In this document: piece by piece, positions 7,170-10,582 of the stretch | Layout: each line of letters begins with the position of its first letter | Numbering within the stretch: position 1 is the first letter of the stretch | DNA from: Treponema sp. | Lineage (GTDB): Bacteria > Spirochaetota > Spirochaetia > Treponematales > Breznakiellaceae | Reading direction: 5' to 3' | NCBI GenBank assembly: GCA_031255815.1 | Contig: JAIRRU010000286.1 | Coordinates: 1-10,582 of the forward strand | DNA length: 10,582 nucleotides | Translations under genes and position numbers: made by a program | Notes under the pieces: generated by a model | The model's input: only the letters and a program-made list of their open reading frames with translations | Told to the model about the DNA's origin: nothing | The model's database searches: none

Positions 7170-8183
7170 ATGGACGAGTTTCTTGCCCGGATTTTTCTCA
7201 ATAACACGATCGGACAATGGCTTGCAAGCGCCGCCATTATCCTGGGGAGTTTCGCCGCGGGGAAGATCAGTTCCCTGATCATGCACACCATTCTAAAGCG
7301 CCTGTGCCAGAATACCAAAACGGATCTGGACGATCTCCTGGTAACGGTTCTGGAACGCCCCCTGGGGATAATGGTGTTTGTTACGGGAACGGCTGTGGGC
7401 CTGGGAAAGCTGGAGTTACCCGAAACGGCAGACCGCTGGATCGGCAGGGTACTGGAATCCCTTATTATCAGCATCGTCGCCTGGTCCGTATCCCGGATTT
7501 TACAAAGCCTTATCTCCCGGCAGCCCCCTATCAGCTCCCCCCGGGGGATAGAAACCGATATCCGGCCCCTCCTCCGGAAGCTCAGCAATGCGGCTATCTG
7601 TATTGTCACCGGAACCCTGATCCTCCGCAGCATGGGCTACAATGTCAGCGCCCTTATGGCGGGGCTCGGCCTGGGGGGCGCGGCCCTGGCCCTGGCCTCC
7701 AAGGATACGCTGGCCAACTTCTTCGGCTCCATTACGGTCTTTGTAGATCGGCCTTTCCGGCTTAACGACCGGATCAAAATCGGCGCTTACGACGGGATCA
7801 TCATCGACATGGGGATCCGCACCTCCAAGCTCAGGACGCTGGAGAACCGCATAGTCTTTATCCCCAACAGCCTCTTTGCCGCCAACCCCATCGAAAACAT
7901 CAGCGCCGCCCCAAGCATCAAGGTGGTACAGACCTTTAACCTGAAGACCGAAAACGGCACGGATAAAATAGAGAAGGCCCCCGGCATCCTGAAGGAGATC
8001 TGCTCCGCCCTGCCGGGGCTTGACGATACTCCCCAGGCGGGGATTGTATCCCTGGGCGGGGCGAACTGCCAGGTTTCCCTTACCTTCTTCATTTCCCGGC
8101 AGGCGGATTACAATGAAACCCTCAGCCAGGTAAACGCGGCCATCCTCCGCCGTTTCATGGAAGCGGGGATCAGCCTTGGCTAA
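7170..8183 (+). CDS. MscS-family mechanosensitive ion channel
   Basis: This 337-residue inner-membrane channel opens under membrane tension to release solutes during osmotic downshock. Hydrophobic helices lie at about 15-37, 62-80, 94-115 and 138-157. The Gly/Ala-rich pore helix at about 157-185 contains GYNVSALMAGLGLGGAALAL, followed by ASKDTLANFFGS, the family's most diagnostic part. The beta domain then reads ITVFVDRPFRLNDRIKI (usual form RPFxxGDxI, here with Asn-Asp), and LENRIVFIPNSLF matches the conserved IPN motif. Five helices and about 340 residues resemble YnaI-like rather than the three-helix E. coli MscS. The start ATG at 7170 has AGGGGGA very close upstream. Its end overlaps the FliL-like gene by 8 nt, so they are cotranscribed. 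Confidence 0.93.
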   Translation: MDEFLARIFLNNTIGQWLASAAIILGSFAAGKISSLIMHTILKRLCQNTKTDLDDLLVTVLERPLGIMVFVTGTAVGLGKLELPETADRWIGRVLESLIISIVAWSVSRILQSLISRQPPISSPRGIETDIRPLLRKLSNAAICIVTGTLILRSMGYNVSALMAGLGLGGAALALASKDTLANFFGSITVFVDRPFRLNDRIKIGAYDGIIIDMGIRTSKLRTLENRIVFIPNSLFAANPIENISAAPSIKVVQTFNLKTENGTDKIEKAPGILKEICSALPGLDDTPQAGIVSLGGANCQVSLTFFISRQADYNETLSQVNAAILRRFMEAGISLG

Positions 8184-8679
8184 CAGTCCGCCGCGCGGGA
8201 AAAAGACCGATTCCCTCGTCCGTTTCCTCTGCGCCGTCCTTATCGCCCTGGTTCTTGTTATCCTGGGAGGCACCTTCTATGCCATAATCCGCGATCCGCG
8301 GAGGGAAGGGGGCGGGCAGGAAGGGGCGGCGGGAGGCGGCGCGGCGCGGGAACCGGGCGGATCCCCCGGGGCTGCCGCCGTTTTTACCGGTATCGGCAGG
8401 CTGAGGATCCCCGTGCAGGGAGGATCCCGGGCTACGGTGGTACTCTCCATCGTCTTCCCCTATCCGGCGGAAGACCGCCCCTTTACCGAAGAGCTTGCCG
8501 GAAAGGTTACCCTGTTCCGCCGGATCGCCCAGGACTATTTCGGCTCCCTGCCCCCGGAGGAACTGGCCCCCCTGAACGAGGGCAAAACCAAGGCGGAACT
8601 CCTGCGGCGCTTTAACAGCGAACTCCGCCTGGGGAGCATTGAAATTCTGTTCTTTAACGACTTTATGATCCTTGAGTAG
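8176..8679 (+). CDS. FliL-like single-pass membrane protein
   Basis: This 167-residue protein has a short cytoplasmic tail, one membrane helix (about 17-38, RFLCAVLIALVLVILGGTFY), a Gly/Ala-rich periplasmic linker (about 39-68), and a C-terminal domain resembling FliL. That domain contains ATVVLSIVFPYP, ELLRRFNSELRLGSIEILFF and a final NDFMILE like the family's end. FliL sits beside the flagellar stator and influences torque. Here no flagellar gene is near; instead the gene overlaps the end of an MscS channel gene by 8 nt. It starts with TTG at 8176, the only reasonable early start in frame, with a G-rich ribosome site inside the channel gene. It may be a paralogue tuned to another membrane complex. 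The fold call is fairly sure; the role is inferred. Confidence 0.7.
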   Translation: MANSPPRGKKTDSLVRFLCAVLIALVLVILGGTFYAIIRDPRREGGGQEGAAGGGAAREPGGSPGAAAVFTGIGRLRIPVQGGSRATVVLSIVFPYPAEDRPFTEELAGKVTLFRRIAQDYFGSLPPEELAPLNEGKTKAELLRRFNSELRLGSIEILFFNDFMILE

Positions 8680-8897
8680 GCAAAACGCAACAGAAAACCC
8701 TTTCGGGGGTCTAATTATAAGCTTGTTTCGTTTGAAACGGAGAGTTTCCGCGCCGGGCGGGTTTCGGGACAAGCCCGGGCCCGAAGGCTTGCTTGCAAAC
8801 GCAAGCTTTAAAGCGCTGGACGAAACAGGCGGAAATTGCTACTGTTTCAGAATTAAGCGGGTTTTGGAACAGCCTCGCCTTCTTAAGGAGTAATGGC
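8680..8897 (+). promoter_or_regulatory. Structured intergenic leader before the ECF sigma operon
   Basis: No gene is supported in these 218 nt. Hairpin-forming pairs visible include GTTTC/GAAAC (8725-8738), GAAAC/GTTTC (8734-8748), TTCGGG/CCCGAA (8763-8785), GCTTGC/GCAAGC (8791-8806), GAAACAG/CTGTTTC (8822-8848) and CTGTTTCAGAA/TTTTGGAACAG (8842-8872, with two G-U pairs). The last two share CTGTTTC and so exclude each other. TATAAG at 8716-8721 in an AT-rich patch is a possible -10, but no good -35 is seen. A clear ECF-type autoregulatory promoter was not found; GGAAC at 8866 is too close to the ribosome site. The segment may hold promoter plus regulatory RNA. Confidence 0.5.
8885..8890 (+). 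promoter_or_regulatory. Shine-Dalgarno site deciding the start at 8898
   Basis: AAGGAG lies 7 nt before ATG 8898. The reading frame is open back to 8793, but that extension is hydrophilic, overlaps the hairpin leader and has no such site. AAGG can also pair with CCTT at 8878-8881, weakly hiding the ribosome site. Confidence 0.7.
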
Positions 8898-9236
8898 ATG
8901 GAGCCGGTGTCTCAGGCCGCCAGGGTAATTGTAGCGATCATCCCCATTGTGGGGATTGTGATGGGATCGGCGGTGATATTTTTCTACCTCCTCTGGGATC
9001 ACCGCCGCAGATCCCTGCTCATCAAGGCCGGGCAGTACGCCCCGGTTAAATTCGACCTGCTTTCCTTCAGCCTGCTTGCCGGGCTTCTTTTGGCCAGCGT
9101 CGGGCTGGCCCTGACGGTGTTTTTGGCCCTTACCCAGGGGGCCGGTTACGGTCTTTTGGGTGGAATTATCCCCCTTTCCATGGGGACTGGTCTGCTGATC
9201 TACTACGGAATTACACGCGGCGAAAAGGCCCAATGA
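8898..9236 (+). CDS. Small three-helix membrane protein in the ECF sigma operon
   Basis: This 112-residue integral membrane protein has helices at about 9-33, 53-77 and 84-104. The loop between the first two is basic (WDHRRRSLLIKAGQY), placing it probably in the cytoplasm. The pattern of a first helix, HRRRxxLIxxGxY and two further helices resembles the DUF6249 type of small membrane protein often found with ECF sigma genes; this is from memory and by eye. Its stop overlaps the sigma-factor start (ATGA at 9233-9236), so the three genes are translationally coupled. It may take part in sensing or in controlling the anti-sigma factor; function unknown. Confidence 0.75.
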   Translation: MEPVSQAARVIVAIIPIVGIVMGSAVIFFYLLWDHRRRSLLIKAGQYAPVKFDLLSFSLLAGLLLASVGLALTVFLALTQGAGYGLLGGIIPLSMGTGLLIYYGITRGEKAQ

Positions 9237-9790
9237 CGCATGAGGACGCTGATGATCTGTTGATCGTCGGCCAGGTAAATTCGGGGCGGAAAGAGCTGTT
9301 CCGGTTTCTGGTGAGAAAACACGAACAGGCGGTTTACGGGATGGGGTTAAGTTTTTTCCGTAATCCCGAAGATGCGTCGGACTTTACCCAGGATGTGTTC
9401 CTCAAGGTATACCGGGGGCTTTCCCGCTTTGAGGGGCGTTCCCGGTTTTCCACCTGGCTTTACAAAATCGCCTACAACACGGCGGTAAACGGGATAAGCA
9501 GGCGGAAGGAATACCGGAGCCTTGCGGAGGAAGAGGGCCTGAGCGACGGGGATACCCCGGAGCGGAAACTGGTTCGAAAAGCCTCCCGGGAAGCGGTGCT
9601 GAACGCGGTGGGGGAACTCCCGGAACGGTACCGGGTATGCGTGGATCTGTTTTTCTTCTACAGCCGCACCTACCAGGAGATAGAGGCGATTACGGGGATA
9701 CCGGTAAATACGGTTAAGTCCCATGTATTCAGGGCGAAGAAACTTTTACGGGAAAAGCTGAGCGGGATTGCCGAAGGAGGCATTGAGTGA
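9233..9790 (+). CDS. ECF (extracytoplasmic function) RNA polymerase sigma factor
   Basis: This 185-residue protein directs RNA polymerase to envelope or stress promoters. Region sigma-2 (about 20-92) shows the core-binding and -10 recognition pattern DASDFTQDVFLKVYRGLSRF and FSTWLYKIAYNTAVNGISRRK. A short acidic linker (about 97-115) follows. Region sigma-4 (about 118-176) carries a helix-turn-helix, TYQEIEAITGIPVNTVKSHV, and then FRAKKLLREKL, for -35 contact. There is no sigma-1.1 or sigma-3, and the length is normal for an ECF factor. It overlaps the upstream membrane protein gene (ATGA) and the downstream anti-sigma gene (GTGA) by 4 nt each. This fixes a co-expressed sensor, sigma and anti-sigma unit. 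The ECF subgroup cannot be assigned by eye. Confidence 0.95.
   Translation: MTHEDADDLLIVGQVNSGRKELFRFLVRKHEQAVYGMGLSFFRNPEDASDFTQDVFLKVYRGLSRFEGRSRFSTWLYKIAYNTAVNGISRRKEYRSLAEEEGLSDGDTPERKLVRKASREAVLNAVGELPERYRVCVDLFFFYSRTYQEIEAITGIPVNTVKSHVFRAKKLLREKLSGIAEGGIE
9774..9780 (+). promoter_or_regulatory. Shine-Dalgarno site deciding the anti-sigma GTG start
   Basis: AAGGAGG lies 6 nt before GTG 9787, inside the end of the sigma gene. This supports the GTG start and strong translation of the anti-sigma factor. Confidence 0.75.
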
Positions 9791-10260
9791 GATGTAACGA
9801 TTTATTAGACAGGTTATACGAGTATGCGGGGGACGAGAGAATCCCCCTTAAGTTCAGGTTGCGGCTCAGGCTGCACGCCTTCTTCTGCCCCCAGTGCGCC
9901 CAGGAAATCGAGCGCTTCGAGTTTTCCCGTGATATCCTGCGAAACGATTTTTTCCCCTCCGCGCCGAATTTTGAAGAAGCGGTAATGCTCCAGATCCGGG
10001 AAGAGGCGCCGGCCGATCTGCCCGCCCGGGAAATCGAGATGGGGATAACCTTCTCAGGCTGGGTTGTTACCGGAATCATTCTCCTGGTTTCCCTGGTTTC
10101 TTCCTTTTTTGGGACGGATTTTGTGAAAATTGTCAAATTTGAGGGCAATTCCTTTCTGCTTCCCGTGGGAATAACCATTGGGGCGGCCCTGAGCTGTTAC
10201 GGGGCGCTCTTTATCGCCAGCCATCTGGAAGAACTTGCCCGGCGCTTCGGCCTTCACTAA
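9787..10260 (+). CDS. Zinc-finger (ZAS-type) membrane anti-sigma factor
   Basis: This 157-residue protein probably holds the ECF sigma factor inactive at the membrane. The N-terminal domain has C3, then H30-x3-C34-x2-C37 (HAFFCPQC), the His/Cys set of zinc-binding anti-sigma (ZAS, zf-HC2) domains. The first Cys is almost at the start, as is common. Two hydrophobic helices follow, about 88-109 (TFSGWVVTGIILLVSLVSSFF) and about 122-146, so the C-terminal tail (HLEELARRFGLH) would return to the cytoplasm. There is almost no periplasmic domain, which suggests sensing within the membrane, through redox at the zinc site, or through the small membrane partner encoded first in the operon. The start is GTG, overlapping the sigma stop codon. 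Role is inferred from motif and context, with good confidence. Confidence 0.85.
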   Translation: MRCNDLLDRLYEYAGDERIPLKFRLRLRLHAFFCPQCAQEIERFEFSRDILRNDFFPSAPNFEEAVMLQIREEAPADLPAREIEMGITFSGWVVTGIILLVSLVSSFFGTDFVKIVKFEGNSFLLPVGITIGAALSCYGALFIASHLEELARRFGLH

Positions 10261-10327
10261 CACCTTGCTTACACTAAAACGTCTGATAAGCCCGTGTTAT
10301 GCTGGCTTACCGGGCCGTTGGGAAATT

Positions 10328-10470
10328 TTGCCACGAACCTCACGAACCACACTAACCTTAGCTGAAAACTTCCCCGGGCACCAAAAATCTTGGCAAAGCC
10401 AGGCTGGAGCCAGGCAAAAAGCCAGGGCTATCGGAGTGGAAGTTCGTGGTGTTCGCGCGGTTCGCGGCTA
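10328..10470. repeat. Imperfect inverted repeat with arms of three 9-bp units
   Basis: The left arm (10331-10357) is three degenerate 9-mers: CCACGAACC, TCACGAACC, ACACTAACC. The right arm (10442-10468) is three units of the opposite sense: GTTCGTGGT, GTTCGCGCG, GTTCGCGGC. Over 30 bp the arms agree at about 22 positions, and some mismatches would be G-U pairs in RNA. An inner 7-bp match AACTTCC (10367-10373)/GGAAGTT (10438-10444) competes with the right arm. The 83 nt between the arms hold three AGCCAGG copies. No open frame here looks like a protein. It could be a miniature mobile element, a protein-binding repeat or a structured RNA. Confidence 0.65.
10397..10426 (+). repeat. Three AGCCAGG direct repeats in the inverted-repeat loop
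   Basis: AGCCAGG starts at 10397, 10408 and 10420, a spacing of 11 and 12 nt, close to one helical turn. TGGC (10391-10394) with GCCA (10398-10401) also forms a short hairpin over the first copy. Confidence 0.5.
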
Positions 10471-10544
10471 TCCTTCTATCCGTAACTTCAGTTTTCGGCA
10501 TAGGCCCGATCTTTTCAGAATTTTTGGGGGATCTGGTCAAAGCG

Positions 10545-10573
10545 TTGACAGAAACCAGCGGCAAGCATAAGAT
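10545..10573 (+). promoter_or_regulatory. Sigma-70-like promoter directed out of the window
   Basis: A perfect TTGACA (10545-10550), a 17-nt spacer, then TAAGAT (10568-10573; four of six consensus bases). Transcription would start about 8 nt later, at the window edge, and serve a gene to the right that is not visible. Confidence 0.55.
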
Positions 10574-10582
10574 CTAAGCATG

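Noticed and set aside
7500..8273. A 257-residue minus-strand frame opposite the MscS gene
   Set aside because: Its sequence is the complement of clear MscS motifs and has no recognisable features.
8866..8890. GGAAC as an ECF-type -35 box for autoregulation
   Set aside because: A -10 box at the usual 16-17 nt spacing would fall on the ribosome site, leaving almost no leader for the gene at 8898.
8672..8893. A 73-residue frame in the ECF leader
   Set aside because: It spans the hairpin-rich segment, has no ribosome site of its own and shows no protein-like pattern.
10287..10309. TAAGCC/GGCTTA hairpin after the anti-sigma gene as a terminator
   Set aside because: The stem is only 6 bp with an 11-nt loop, and no T-run follows on either strand.
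10235..10570. Open frames on both strands at the right end
   Set aside because: They cross the inverted repeat and promoter, lack ribosome sites and have no protein-like composition.
1..10582. CRISPR array, tRNA, rRNA, transposase or phage genes
   Set aside because: No regularly spaced repeats of CRISPR type, tRNA cloverleaf, rRNA stretch or recombinase motif was seen on either strand.

Overview
The window is GC-rich, densely coded bacterial DNA that best fits a spirochete of the Treponema group, possibly a termite-gut or free-living relative. The reasons are the SMC type, the orphan UgpC-type ATPase, an M30-like lipoprotein peptidase and a FliL paralogue whose motifs resemble treponemal ones. 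This assignment is inference from protein character; no database was searched.

Region 1 (1-4230, minus strand) reads, in transcription order, as an M30-like lipoprotein metallopeptidase (3969-2395), a small exported protein overlapping it by 14 nt (2408-2010), and then the chromosome-condensation ATPase gene smc (1900 to beyond position 1). A near-consensus promoter and a hairpin-bearing leader precede the peptidase. A perfect 10-bp palindrome lies between the small gene and smc.

Region 2 (4140-5500) is a single-gene unit: a promoter, a strong ribosome site and the sugar-ABC ATPase ugpC, closed by hairpins and a bidirectional intrinsic terminator. No permease or binding-protein gene is next to it.

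Region 3 (5572-7098, minus strand) holds a small cupin followed by an M24 aminopeptidase P/prolidase-type enzyme, probably one operon, convergent with ugpC.

Region 4 (7127-8679, plus strand) holds an MscS-family mechanosensitive channel overlapping a FliL-like single-pass membrane protein by 8 nt.

Region 5 (8680-10260, plus strand) begins with a 218-nt structured leader. It is followed by a tightly overlapped three-gene unit: a three-helix membrane protein, an ECF sigma factor and a zinc-finger (ZAS-type) membrane anti-sigma factor. This looks like a self-contained envelope-signalling switch.

Region 6 (10261-10582) has no supported gene. It carries an inverted repeat whose two arms are each built of three degenerate 9-bp units, three AGCCAGG copies in the middle, and a strong sigma-70-like promoter pointing out of the window.

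The most interesting parts are the ECF leader with mutually exclusive hairpins, the 10.3-10.5 kb inverted repeat, the MscS-FliL pairing, and an SMC that shows no recognisable hinge where one is expected. Nothing seen amounts to a clear CRISPR, toxin-antitoxin or phage-defence system.
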